Shown here: piece after piece, positions 34,524-45,909 of the stretch
How positions within the stretch are numbered: the stretch's first letter is position 1
Layout of the letters: the number at the start of each line of letters is the position of its first letter
Source of the DNA: Cyprinodon diabolis
Lineage: Eukaryota; Chordata; Actinopteri; Cyprinodontiformes; Cyprinodontidae
Direction: 5' to 3'
Assembly (NCBI GenBank): GCA_030533445.1
Contig: CM060076.1
Location: 7,770,001-7,834,000, forward strand
DNA length: 64,000 nucleotides
The notes under the pieces: model-generated
Told to the model about the DNA's origin: nothing
The model's input: only the letters and a program-made list of their open reading frames with translations
Database searches by the model: none
Program-made: the position numbers and the translations under genes

Positions 34524-34540
34524 TCCGGCTCGAAGGACCA
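34524..34540 (-). promoter_or_regulatory. Primer binding site, tRNA-Tyr type
   Basis: Plus-strand TCCGGCTCGAAGGACCA equals the last 17 bases of vertebrate tRNA-Tyr including CCA (recalled, not searched). On the viral strand it begins TGG, five bases (TTATA) after the LTR end. Minus-strand DNA synthesis would be primed here. Confidence 0.85.
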
Positions 34541-34545
34541 TATAA

Positions 34546-35107
34546 TGTTAGGTTTAAACACCAAACACCTTATTCAGCAACCTGCACAAAGAAAGACACA
34601 GAGAATTGAGTATAATTTACTTGCAAGGAGAGGGGATCAGAGACTGCATTCAGTTACAATCTCCAACCCACTCTGAAGCAGTCTCTGCTCTCCAAGCTTT
34701 TTATTTGGAACGCCCTGGTTACAATGTGGTTTCAACCTCTAAGGGGAAGGGGGTCAACAGAAGCCAGTTTAAACCAGAAGTTTCGAACAATCATCATAAG
34801 ATAAGGAAATCTTCTCTCCACATCCGATGTGCAACTCTGCGGTGTGTGCAACTCTGCGCAGCTCTCCTTGTTTCACAACATTAACCCAGATTTGACCCCA
34901 GCAACTTCCTTGCACAAACTTACAATGAGTAAAGTTCAACAGCTTTACTCCAGTTGTGTTACATCAACATCCTCCTGCACAAACTGACAGCAAAACATTA
35001 GTAATCATAGCAAGCAAAGTTCACTCTTTGTAATATAAGTAAGATAGAGATAACAAATGTGTATAATATGATTAAAGTAGAATAACTTATGTACAATTAA
35101 TCCAACA
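34546..35107 (-). repeat. ERV 5' LTR
   Basis: This 562-bp direct repeat matches 25362-25923 at every base I compared (constant offset of 9,184). On the coding strand it begins TGTTGG and ends CCTAACA. An AATAAA element lies at 34700-34705 and may serve as polyadenylation signal. Two copies of TGTGCAACTCTGCG in tandem (34828-34841 and 34845-34858, plus-strand reading) look like a duplicated enhancer motif. The TATA box and start site cannot be fixed by eye. Confidence 0.95.
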
Positions 35108-35745
35108 CATTCTACTTTTAGAAATTCTAGGAACCACTAGTAAACCTGCAGATTGAGAGCGAAGTGCTCTGTTAGGAACATAAGGAACAATCAGATCTCT
35201 GATATAAGATGGAGCTTGGCCATTTAAGGCTTTATATGTGAGAAGGAGGATTTTAAATTCTATTCTTGATTTAACAGGAAGCCAATGAAGAGAAGCCAGG
35301 ATAGGAGAGATATGATCTCTTTTTTTAATTTTCATCAGAACTCTGGCTGCAGCATTTTGGATCAGCTGAAGGCTTTTAACTACAGTTTGTGGACTTCCTG
35401 ATAGTAAAGAATTACAATAGTCCAGCCTTGAAGTAACAAATGCATGGACTAGTTTCTTAGCATCACCCCTGGACAGGAGATTTCTAATTTTTGCAATGTT
35501 CCTCAGATGAAAGAAGGAAATTCTAGAAACCTCTTTGATCTGGGATTTAAATGACAGGTCCTGATCAAAAATAACACCAAGATTTTTTACTTTATTATCT
35601 GAAATCATTTTAATCCCATCCAAATGAAGTGACTGGCTAATCAGCTTCTTTTTCAGAGACTCTGGTCCAAAGACTATAACTTCTGTTTTGTCTGCATTCA
35701 GAAGCAGAAAGTTAAGAGTCATCCAGGTTTTTATGTCTTCAAGAC
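35108..35745 (-). mobile_element. L2/CR1-clade LINE, RT C-terminal part
   Basis: The minus frame from 35722 encodes the distal reverse-transcriptase region of an L2/CR1-clade LINE. Landmarks are LNADKTEVIVFGP, KNLGVIFDQDLSF, SRLDYCNSLLSG, IQNAAARVL and ASLHWLPV. The element is 5'-truncated at about 35745, as is usual for LINE copies. The coding sequence continues in frame across the ERV at 25361, with CATT (35108-35111) being one copy of the viral target duplication. This shows that the LINE was in place before the virus integrated. Confidence 0.85.
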
Positions 35746-36360
35746 ATGCTCAACATTGAAGCGTGGTCTGAGCTACACACTGTGGGTCTACTGTAGATAC
35801 GACCGAGGCGGCGAGGAAGTGGCGGCGAGTTTAGTCCGACGACGGAGGGACATGAGGGCAAAAAAGAGTGGAGATCCAGGTGGAAAAAGGGTCCCAGCGT
35901 TCTTGCGCACCTCGCTCTTCTAGCGGGTCAAACTTCACGAGTTGTTTTCCGCAATTTCGGTCATAAAAAAAAAACAAGCCGGCCTCCTGTCTGCGGCGCT
36001 GTTTGCAGTCAGCTACAATTTGGGAGAGGAGCAGCGGAGCGTCTGTGGAGGGGGCGGGGATGTCTGGAGCTGAGTATTTTTGAAGTATTTTTTGATGCAA
36101 CTTTTCTACTTCTGTTATTTGCTGTTGTTTCTAAAAAAAAATCCTTAATGATATTACAGTTTTCATTGATTTATTTCAAACTTGAAACTTTGTTTAGCCT
36201 GTAAGGTGTAAAAAGAAAAAAATGAACCGATTAATCGAATCGAATCGTGGTGTATTCTTGAGTATCGAAAATAATCGAATCGTTGGGTCAGGAAATAGAT
36301 ACTGAATCGAATTGCCATGATGGGTGTGATTTACACCTCTAGTGTGTACATGGGTATTTC

Positions 36361-36452
36361 AGAATCAGAATCAAGTTTATTGCCAAGTAGATTTGTACTT
36401 ACAAGGAATTTGACTTGGTGTTTTTGGTGCAGACAAAAAATAAAATAAGATA

Positions 36453-36519
<67 letters not shown>

Positions 36520-36700
36520 CTATATACACACAGTAGACGTAGATGGATATTTATATATATAGTTATTGCACTGGGTGTCAGACACAGAGAAACGAATAAT
36601 TGCCGCTGTAGTGTTGCATTGTAGAGTCGTTGGCAGCAGGGATGAATGACCTGTGGTAGTGCTCCTTTTTAAAAACACGGTGTAAAAGTATTTCACTAAA
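36361..36700. repeat. Interspersed repeat with AT microsatellite
   Basis: AAGTTTATTGCCAAGTAG and CAAGGAATTTGACTTGGTG are characteristic of an abundant teleost retroposon 3' region. They are followed by an (AT)n tract at about 36457-36516 and further family-like sequence to about 36700. Class (probably LINE-derived) is from memory. Confidence 0.4.
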
Positions 36701-38734
36701 GGAGCTGCTCAGCTCTTCTACAGGAGCTTTACAGCAACCCGACCATAACTACAACTCACTTAAACTGCTTTGCCCTAATGCAACTATTAAAGCTGCAAGT
36801 TCATAGAGGGGATTGATGGAGTGACGTTGGCTGCGTCTGTGGTCAGGGCCGTGCAACGCACAAGTGAGGTAAACAGAAAAACATAATGTTAAAAATATAA
36901 CAACTAAATTATTAACTTATTTTCCTCTTGTCTCATTTAGTTGTGAATTACTTTTAGTCTTGCTTTTATTCCTCAATAATATTGTAATATATATTTTATT
37001 ATGGTTCTATATAATTATAGTTTCACTTAGATATAATGACATTTGATATTCGTTATATTTTCGTTGCCGAGAGCAAAGCTAGAAAGAGCAGGCAGAAGTC
37101 AGAAGAGGGCTAGAAAGAGAAGGACCTCAGCAACAAGCAGGACACACCTGGAATAATCAGCTTAATTATGAAATGAATTAATGAAAGACAGGAAACAAAG
37201 GAGCTGGCTGAAGTTCTGGACATAGTGGAGCTGTGCATAGAGCCATTAGTGGGGGAAATTGAAACAGTAAATTGTACTGAGATAAATATTTATGAGTTTG
37301 TGTTCACACAAAGAGCCACAACTGTTATGAAACATGCTTTGTTTTTCTCCAAAAAGGTCCTGTCTTCATAGAAAAAGGTTGTTTTTTTAACAGTTCATGT
37401 GAGACCAGCCTGCCCAGAGCAGCAGATGATTTTCATGTACTTCCTTTCCAGATCCAATGCCATTAGTGCACCGCTGAGTCCTTTTCTCTAAGTCTGGGTG
37501 GCTGCCAGCAACTTCTAAATCTCAGTTTCTCGCACGCTCACACAGAGAAGGTGAGTAGAAACCACAAGGAAAGAAATGTCAGGACAATGCCAGGGTGTTG
37601 ACTCGGCACGGAACGCCACGGCCGGGCTTGCCTCCCAGTGTCTCCTAATGTCACCGCTCTGGAGACCAGAGAAGCACACACATTTCCCCGCATTCTCAAA
37701 TAGGCTCTGAAACCGAGCTCAAACAGAGAGAAGCAGAAAGGAGAGAGGGATCATTGTTGCTGCGAGGCAGCGACCATGTCGGGAGAAAATGGACGACAAT
37801 AAAACTTCTCTCACTCACTTCGTAAGGTCATTTCTAAATGTCACTCAGTATGCTGCCCTGAAACTCTGAGTAACATAATGAATTCAAATTTAAAAGTAAT
37901 TTAAAAGGATTTAAAGTAATTTTTTTGCACTTTGTGGCAAAACATTTATTGCTGACATTTGTGCCTTTGCAAATTAACTAAAATACAGTTTGTCATTAAG
38001 AATATATGAAATATTAAAAGGAAAGAAAAATAATATAAAAAAGCCTGGTATCCACCAAGTTATTTGTTCTGGACCCAAGCATGTTAACTGAATCTATACA
38101 CGGCAAAGGTTTGGATAAATACTCTATTTTATTATGCTGCTACTTTAGGGTTTTTGCCTAAACAGTTGATTTAAGTAAACAAAATGCAGTTAACCCCAAT
38201 AGTACATCTTTAAACAAGCCAAAGCAAGGCTTTGTGGAAAAGTCAACGTTTGCCACACTATAGCTGTGCAACAGAGTGTCACATTAGCATTCAAAAAAGA
38301 CCAAATTCCAAAAAATGGCTCCAGACACCAAGTGAAAGCTAAATACACAAGTCAATATTCTAAAATACCAAGTTAAAGATCTACCCTACAAATATCCAAC
38401 ATCCCCTTGCCCAGATCATAAAGAGTAGATCTCTCACACCTGCTCTGCACAGAAGAAACCGAACAAGAGGCAGGCTGTGCAAAGCATTGATTGGAAGCTG
38501 TAATACATTAGTGCACATAGACATATGGGACGAGCAACGGTTTGAGATCCACAGTCAGACTGGGAGACTTCATCAGGAGTGGGTTATAATAATGGTCCAG
38601 TTCCAGAGTGACAGCTGATCACAACCCCTGCTCTCTTCTTTACTTTTAGTAAAAGCAGAGAAGAGAGTGATATAGATAAAGAAGAAGCTCAATAATTACA
38701 GATAAAAACAAAGGAGAGAAAAGAGGGGTAATAC
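36701..38734. other. Unassigned non-coding stretch
   Basis: No ORF above 60 codons and no repeat border recognised. Moderately G+C-rich sequence at 37480-37760 might hold host regulatory or untranslated exon sequence, without proof. Confidence 0.4.
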
Positions 38735-38975
38735 ATGCATACATACATACACACACACACACACATACACAGAGATATTTGTTTTTGTGACATATGGGGA
38801 CATTTCTTTGACTTGCATTGGTTTTATATGGCCTATCCAGACCCTTACCTTAACCCTGACTATTGCCTAAATGTAATTCACACCTTAGTCCTAAACCTAA
38901 CCCCAACTCAAAAAAAAAAACGTACTTTACCTTAAGGGGACCAGTGAAATGTCCCCATATGTACCTGTAAGTTCC
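38735..38975. repeat. CA microsatellite and GGGGACATTT palindromic repeat
   Basis: A (TACA)/(CA) tract at 38736-38768 is followed by a short palindromic repeat with ATATGGGGACATTTC at one end and GAAATGTCCCCATATG at the other, and CCTTAACCCTGACT-type motifs between. This is a familiar teleost MITE-like repeat. A decayed relative lies near 43240-43345. Confidence 0.55.
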
Positions 38976-39113
38976 CACATCTAAGATATTTAAAAAAAAT
39001 ACATCCCTCACATTGAATTTTAAAGAAATTTTGCACATAAAAAAATATTTTTATGAGAGCATTAAAAAGCATTAAATTTGAGTTACTCGTTCCTATATAA
39101 ACTGTACCTGTAC

Positions 39114-39984
39114 CAGTGTTGTGGTCAAGACCACCTCACCCGAGACCAAGACAAGACCAAGACCAGAGTGTATTGAGACCGAGACAAGATCAAGACTTTT
39201 AGGGTCCGAGACCAAGTCAAGACCAAGACCGAGGGAAGTCGAGACTGAGTCAAGACCAAGACCAGCACCAGTATGTGACAATAAAATGTGAAACATGATC
39301 AAAATCACAAAAATTGATCTAAAAGACCCACATTCACATAAAAACACCTAGATATTTAACACACAGAACTGGACTAAACATTAACATCTTTATTTAGTAC
39401 TTCTGTGTAGTAATCACAGAATTTCAAACAATTAATCAAAGTCGATCAAAATTGTATTTTCTCTGCCGTTCATGAACAGTACAAACATTTATGTTGTTTT
39501 TAAATGTGCTATTTCAAAACAATGTGCAAAATTTTGTAAAATGTGTAAAACTGAAAAAAAAGCCAGTCATTTCTCTTGTTTCTCTCTCATATACAGATTA
39601 AAGCTATATTATATAACTTTTCTTAAATAAATCTATATCTGTCACCAAGTTGTGAAATATGTTATGAGACAGATAATTTGTTGAAAAAATAGATTGATCT
39701 CCTTCACTGCATTTACCAATTAGACAGGTTATTGCTTGGATTTGAATCCAAGCATCCAATAAAAAGAAGGATCTTAAAGAAACTGATAATATTCTGATGA
39801 TTAGTGTTATTTCCACAGTTGTGGTCTTGACTGGTCTTGAAATAAAATGCCAAGTCCTCAGCGCCCGAGACCGAGACAAGACCGAGACCAAATGCGGTCA
39901 AGTCCGAGACGAGACCGAGACCATCAAAAAATGGTCTCGAGACCGGTCTTGAGACAAAGACTGATCTTGAGTACTACAACACTG
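39114..39984. mobile_element. hAT-type MITE with GAGACCAAGACC repeats
   Basis: Ends are CAGTGTTGT and its complement ACAACACTG, flanked by the exact 8-bp duplication ACCTGTAC (39106-39113 and 39985-39992). Both subterminal regions consist of reiterated GAGACCAAGACC-like units, in the same orientation inside each end. There is no transposase in the roughly 500-bp centre. Confidence 0.8.
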
Positions 39985-39992
39985 ACCTGTAC

Positions 39993-40880
39993 CATTAAGA
40001 AATCAATATGATTGGAGTGATTACAGAGATTTATAACTGCATTTTGATATATTTCTGTTCCTCCCAATGCACTGTCCAAGTCACACTACTTTTGAATAAC
40101 ATTTGTGTCCCTTTTTTATTATCAAGAGACTCAAGTTTACATGTAACCTAGAGTAAGGTTCCAGAATATCGAGAAAATTGCAGCGGGCCCCTATTTTGTG
40201 TTTCCGTTTATACTTTTACTTTCACCAAATGTAAAATAGACTTAATTGATACAGATAACCGAATTGATCTCATTTCTAGTCCTACTGACCCAAAGAGCTT
40301 TGCAGGGTAACCACATCCATTCAGTCACTCTTAAACCGGCAGACATGCGTACCCCAAAACCTGCCCCTGGCCTGGGGGCACATAGACGTACATGATGGAC
40401 CTACAACTGAACCTACAAATAAGACCAGCCCCCCTGAGCCAGAGTCGCCTCAAGGGGAAGGTTTAGTTTCTGTGTGACCCACCAGATATCATATCTTCAA
40501 GGGAGGCGAGTAGAAAGGACTTTAAATAAATTGCATTAATTATTTCATTTCTTTACATTTTAAAGAGGTACCTGATAAACTAATTTTCATAAAACCAGGA
40601 TTTTACAGGTTTGCCCTGTTTTAGAAACAGATAAATAAAAAAATAAACGCTGCAAAATTAAATTAGGTCGATTATCCTTTTCTACTTTATTATATATTAT
40701 TAGAGAGAGGAATACGGCTCAGGCTGTGCTTTAATTAGCAAAGTTAATTACATTGTTAATACTAGTGTGTTTTTCAGTAAAGATCATTGCATCTTTTTTA
40801 GTTTAATTTATCATAAAATTTAATCTAAAAACTTAATTGTTAAAGGATGAATGAAGGTTTTAATGTGTATCATCAGAGAA
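39993..40880. other. Unassigned non-coding stretch
   Basis: A+T-rich, no coding or mobile-element signal recognised. Confidence 0.45.
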
Positions 40881-41245
40881 TGTTCAGCACATAGTACGAA
40901 GATGTCACCGACTTCCTGCCATCGATCACTACACACCCAAACTTTGAGTCTGGGTTTGGCAGTTGCAGGTCTTGTCTTGTGCCAAGTTGAAAGTTCGGTG
41001 GAGGTGGTATTATGATCTGGGACTGTCTTTCAGGTGCTGGGCTTGGCCACTTAGTTCCAGGGAAAGGAGCCCTGAATGTTTCGGCATACCAATCTGGTGT
41101 GGATGAACAGGACAGGATTGCTCAGGCGCCTGAATTCAACCCGATAGAACACCTTTGGGATGAATTAGAGCAGAGATCGAGAGCCGGGCCTTCTCATTCA
41201 ACGTCATTGTGTGACCTCACTAATTGGTTTCCTTTTCCTGGAACA
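40880..41245 (+). pseudogene. Decayed Tc1-like transposase, internally deleted
   Basis: Blocks such as GGTATTATGATCTGGGACTG, GGTGCTGGGCTTGGCCACTTAG and CACCTTTGGGATGAATTAGAG align with the intact Tc1 copy at 48145-49392. The region between AATGTTTCGGCATACCAA and TCTGGTGTGGATGAAC is missing, and with it the second catalytic aspartate. Stop codons and indels are present. No terminal repeats remain. It is a dead relative of the intact element. Confidence 0.75.
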
Positions 41246-42744
41246 AACTTATTCCATTCATAAAGTATCATCAAAGGCAGGACAATATCATTCTGATGAA
41301 CATGTTTGGCCCCCATGTCTTTCAGAAATAATTAAATGTGCTGTTCTGACAATATTTAGCAAATGTAAATATATTTTGGTAACGCCTGACCTAAACAAGG
41401 AAAAACTTACTCTTATTTTATGATCTTACTACTAGGAACATTAGTAGTACTCGGTCAGTTGGGGATTGTTAAAACATTTGGCAACCAAATGTAATGTTAT
41501 GCCCAAGAGAAGGAAAGAAAACATTTCCTTACCTTATAGTCAACTTTAAAGATGTAGGTCTACTCAATCCAAACCATCTGCGGCACAACGCATCAAACAG
41601 CTGAGGGTTTTATCTCTTCCATTTCCAATATTGATTATTTTAACATGACAGAAGCAGCAAATAAAAATATATTTTTTTTAAACTTTTTTTATAGCAGCAT
41701 CATTTGCACTAAGTTTTTTTTCTATGAATGCACTTCAGTTTGAGGAAAATTCTGTTTCCAAAATTTATCACAAAAGTTGGGAAAAGATCTACTCTACAGA
41801 CAAACTCACCCAGAAACTAATCACCTTCTTATGTATTAGTTTTGAGACATAACTGTAGTTAAGGAGCGGAATCAAGGAGGAACTGTAAGCATATTTTCAT
41901 CAAAATATCAGGTATTTATCGAAAAACTCAAATTAAAAACCGTCCCAGTTGTCCTGAAAAAACTAGTCACAAATATTACATCATGAATATTTCAACTAAT
42001 CCATCTAAATAGAGATGAATAACTGCACATTTCATCAGAAGCCTCTTGAGCAGAAATATAATTACACACCCTTACTTTGAGGGAATTATCTGTAAAAAGA
42101 CACAAAAAAAAAGGACCTCAGAATGAAATATCGGTTTCATTACTCTGAAGTGAACACAGCTTTGGAGAGAGCGGCCACTGATGCAACTCCTCCATGAAGA
42201 CTGCTTACATAATGAAGTCAGATTGTGAAGTCTGGGGAGGAGATGATGATGCTGATGATTACAGGCATCCCAGAAACAAATTAGGACTTTAAATCCTCCA
42301 ATGTGTTTCAACTGTCATGCAGCAAAGAAAGCAAAAGAAAAAACTAGTCAGTTGATTATTATCGTCTGGCTTCCTTTAACATCATCTAAATATAAATCTT
42401 AGAGTAAACAATGTTTTTCCACACACATCTAAATGTAATTAACATTTTAGCTTGCAATGGAGCAAAAACTTCACACAAAGGTTACATTTCACAATCAGTC
42501 AGGTTACACTAAGAGGTAATTGTTCTCTATATAGTGAATTAATCCATGTTACAACTGAGGAACCAACATTTACAGTTACATGACTGCACCATACTTCACT
42601 ATAGGCACCCATGCTTCTTGGTTTTGGCTTTAAATGATTTAATTAAACTATTTTTCACAGTGGGATAACAACGCAATAAACAACTGATTTGTTTAAATAA
42701 ACAGCCATTATGCAATACTTTTGATCTGACAGTAGCTTCTCTGA
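41246..42744. other. Unassigned non-coding stretch
   Basis: No coding or repeat signal that I can support. Confidence 0.45.
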
Positions 42745-42960
42745 AAATGAAAATTCAAGCAGACGTTCCAAAAGTTGAAAACCAACCACTGGACTTTGTT
42801 TTAAGATGTTTCACTTCCCATCCAGGAAGCTTTCTAAATTCATTATGATTGAGCATTGAGCTCAAGACTTTTATAGAGTAGCCCAACAAAAGCTTTGTAT
42901 GGTCTAGAAAACATGCAAATTGAACCAAAAATAGGTCCACATCTTTGTAATTTGGAGTCT
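42745..42960 (-). repeat. Penelope-like element 3' tail, reversed
   Basis: On the minus strand it reads CCTGGATGGGAAGTGAAAC, then AAAGTCCAGTGGTTGG, the same tail motifs as at 11290-11365 and 63500-63560. Coding sequence is not preserved. Confidence 0.5.
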
Positions 42961-43384
42961 TTGAGGTTGTTGTTGGGCTGCAAATTAAGCAGAAACTGGC
43001 TCATGCCCCTGTAATGTGGAGATGTTAGGGTTGTTATTGGTCTGGCTTAACAGGCACAAGGTTTTAACCACCTGCATGGCGGTAAGGATTGAAATGACAG
43101 TGGAAAAGAATCTACTCTAACTCTGCTTATAGGTTTTTTGAGTGCTGAAACCTGAGTCCTGCCCCTCTGTTTAAGGTTGTTTTTTTATCTTTTAGGATAA
43201 ATGGCTTACTTCACACCCCTTTTATACCACCTGTCTTCTTTGTCCAAAATGTGAACATTTTGGTCCTCAAAAGAGTGTCCTTTATCCTTAAGGGGACATT
43301 GAGGTCCTTACAAGTTTCCACCAGGACACGTGAAATGTGGGATGAATTTTCATTGTCTTTGGGAGCTGAAGGCAAATGGCTACC
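42961..43384. other. Unassigned, with fragment of the GGGGACATTT repeat
   Basis: Positions about 43240-43345 (TTAAGGGGACATTGAGGTCC, GGACACGTGAAATGTGGG) look like a decayed copy of the repeat at 38770-38975. The rest is unassigned. Confidence 0.35.
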
Positions 43385-43895
43385 AGGTTCATCACCTTAG
43401 AGATTGGGAATGGGTCGATAAAGCAAGGGGTAGCGAGCCAGACCTTCTAAAAACTTCGTATAGAGGTTCTGGCAGATGACTGCGATTGGCAGCTTGTGAC
43501 TGGGCTGCAACTCTTAGAATCATGTTTTTTCTGGCTCTCCTCCATATTTGCTGGCAGTAATGTGGCCTGATGGAACTTCTCTCTTTCCTTGATGGTGAAC
43601 ACCAGCGGTTGTAATCCATAGATCACATAACAATGGGAGAGACTGGTGGTACTGGATGACAGGGAGTAAATGGCATGTTCAACCCAAGACAGATAATCAG
43701 ACCATTTGGTGGGATCAGACAAACAGATGATGCGAAGTTTGGTATCGACCTTTTGGTTAGCTGTTTCGACCTGGCCATCAATTTGGAGATGAAATCTGGG
43801 GGACAGGCCGACAGAGATCTCCAGTAAAGAGCAGAACTCCCTTGACTATTGGATGATGAATTGGGGACCCCTGTCAGAAACAATGTTTGCAATGT
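43385..43895 (-). pseudogene. Ty3/gypsy integrase remnant
   Basis: Three overlapping minus frames together cover the distal integrase of a Ty3/gypsy retrotransposon. The translation shows SDRGPQF near 43880, then DGQVETAN near 43780 (the D...E part of the catalytic site), WSDYLSWVEHA near 43695, and a WRRAR...AAQSQ stretch near 43520. Frameshifts and at least one stop (just after the SDRGPQF block) make it inactive. The right edge is cut by the hairpin element at 43904. Confidence 0.7.
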
Positions 43896-43903
43896 GTGTA
43901 ATA

Positions 43904-44833
43904 TTAAAGGAATAGTACACCCAAAACATGATTAGCCTTCATTTTCTACTCACCCCCATGCTGAACAACACTCTGGAGTACTTTTTTGATATCTCAAATG
44001 CATCTGGAGATCTGGGAGGCTTCTTACTGTCTGCTGACATTCAAATAATGGAGGTCTATGGTGCCCGAGGCAGAAAGGTCCATAAAAGTCCACAAAAAAC
44101 GTGTCAATATTCCTCCATACTGCTCGTCCAATGTATTCCAAGTGTCCTGAGTGGGTAGCGTCCATAATTTATTTGAAACGAAGTCATTTAGAATGTTTTT
44201 AGAGCATAAACAGTAGTGTATAGGATTTCCTAAAAGTGTGCCCCTGCGAGTTCACGAGCCTACGGAAACCGCGGCAGACCAAACCAGATGAAAGTGCGCA
44301 TTCAGCTCGGCAAAGAACTCATGCTCTTCCTCAACACTGAAGTCCTCAGACATTTTTCTTTCGTTGTTTCTTTCTTTGCACAGGTAAACTGCAAATTTCC
44401 TCTTCTACGCTTGCATTATCAAGAGCAGACGCTGAATGCGCACTTTCATCTGGCTTGGTCTGCCGCAGTTTCCGTAGGCTCGTGAACTCGCAGGCGCGCG
44501 CTTTTAGGAAATCCTATACACTACTGTTTATGCTCTAAAAACACTCTAAATGACTTTGTTTCGAGTAAATTATGGACGCTACCCACTCAAGACACTTGGA
44601 ATACATTGGACTAGCAGTATGGAGGAATATTGACACGTTTTTTGTGGACTTTTATGGACCTTTCTGCCTCGGGCACCATAGACCTCCATTATTTGAATGT
44701 CAGCAGACAGCAAGAAGCCTCCCAGATCTCCAGATGCATTTGAGATATCAAAAAAGTACTCCAGAGTGTTGTTCAGCATGGGGGTGAGTAGAAAATGAAG
44801 GCTAATCATGTTTTGGGTGTACTATTCCTTTAA
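43904..44833. mobile_element. Long foldback element with TTAA target site
   Basis: TTAA flanks an element beginning AGGAATAGTACACCC and ending with its reverse complement. The two 403-bp arms (43904-44306 and 44431-44833) are near-perfect inverted repeats without a net indel, and a 124-bp loop separates them. The ends and TTAA target suggest a Kolobok/piggyBac-type MITE family known in fish. The 76-codon frames at 43928-44158 (plus) and 44579-44809 (minus) are the same sequence mirrored, not genes. It inserted beside or into the gypsy remnant. Confidence 0.85.
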
Positions 44834-45909
44834 GGCTTGATATCAACATTGTTTGGTGTTTGAGTCAGTCCAGGTCTTCAACTGTGACTGCCTCAACTAC
44901 ATATATGCCACTGTGAAACACAGCAAAGGGGCTCCACAGTACCATCTAAATGTTTTGCTTTTTAAAAAATCGATACTTGAAACTGAATGGTCGATTTTAC
45001 TTATCTGGGAGCCGAAAATCACAATATGAATTATTTTTTCCCCACACCCCTATTTGTTATTCAGGCCTCAGAAGGACAACAGAACTGCGGTACATCCTCA
45101 CAGGAATAAGGCTCTGGTTACTAATGAGGCTCTATCGCAGTAACACAACACACAAGACTCCTCATGCATCTTTAATGCAATAACCAGCAGAGGTAGAGAA
45201 CAGAAGGCGCTTAGTTGTGCACTGCATTGTAACCCGGTAGTGAAGATATATAAAATAAGTAGCCTCGGTGTTTAACTAGTTGGTTACAAAGAAATAATTT
45301 CATGCTTTAGCATAAATTATTTTAAGGCCTATATTGGAGGGAAAAAAAGCAGGAAATGTATAAAGTTTGAACTACTAAGTGTTGACCCAATATTTCAAAA
45401 ATTATTCTATGCAAATTTATACACAATGAAATAGGTGGATGCCTAATGAAGTTAACCTTTGACTCAGTTAGGTGTTTATAATTTGCTTCTTGGTTCATCC
45501 TTTGCATCCAGTAGTTCTGCTTCTCAATCCATCTAAGCATGCCCTTAGAACATGAGATAAAAAGAAAAAAACATGCAACCTATTGACAGTGGTTTTACTC
45601 TTATGTGACTTTCACAAAAGAAAGCAGAAGATATGTTGTTAGGTGGAAACCATTTGAAACAGATTGCTCGAAGGCAGAAATCCCCAAGGCCAGTCATTCA
45701 GAGCCATTATCCTTCAACTTCTAATTCAAATGAATGGCATGTAACCAGACCAGGGCCTCATAAATGAAGTGATGCAGTGTACATCATAATAAAATGTGTT
45801 GTTTCTTATTGAATTTAAAAATGTTGCAGGAAAGTAGAGGATTAGTTTGAAATGTAATAAATGAACTATAGATAAAATCCATGTTTAGTAGGCTAATACT
45901 TTTATCCAG
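44834..45909. other. Unassigned non-coding stretch
   Basis: No domain or repeat border recognised. The first 100 bases may continue the interrupted gypsy remnant, but no translation supports this clearly. Confidence 0.4.

Larger units (their letters stand above)
25362..35107 (-). mobile_element. Full-length gamma-like endogenous retrovirus
   Basis: A complete provirus of 9,746 bp: 5' LTR 34546-35107, tRNA-Tyr primer binding site, leader, gag, pro, pol, env, polypurine tract, 3' LTR 25362-25923. CATT flanks both ends (25358-25361 and 35108-35111), the 4-bp duplication typical of gammaretroviruses. Gag, protease, RT-RNase H and integrase share a frame separated by UGA codons, while env is in another frame. 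The GPY/F-type integrase end, the CxxC in the surface subunit and CX6CC in the transmembrane subunit point to the gammaretrovirus/ERV1 side. The LTRs look identical, so the insertion is young. A segment between protease and RT with 2H-phosphoesterase motifs is unexpected. Confidence 0.95.
24261..36341. mobile_element. hAT-like element, host of nested LINE and ERV
   Basis: The outer element begins TAGGGGTGTAAAT and its right end, reversed, reads TAGAGGTGTAAATCACACC. The flanking octamers GTGTTTAC (24253-24260) and GTGTGTAC (36342-36349) differ at one base, as expected for an aged 8-bp hAT duplication. Own sequence is confined to about 24261-24500 and 35746-36341, with subterminal ATCGATGCATCGAT and AATCGAATCG motifs. 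Everything between was inserted later: first the LINE, then the retrovirus. A minus-strand frame of 89 codons at 35831-36100 shows no domain. Confidence 0.75.

Noticed and set aside
43928..44809. Two identical 76-codon frames
   Set aside because: They are the two arms of the foldback element read in opposite directions.
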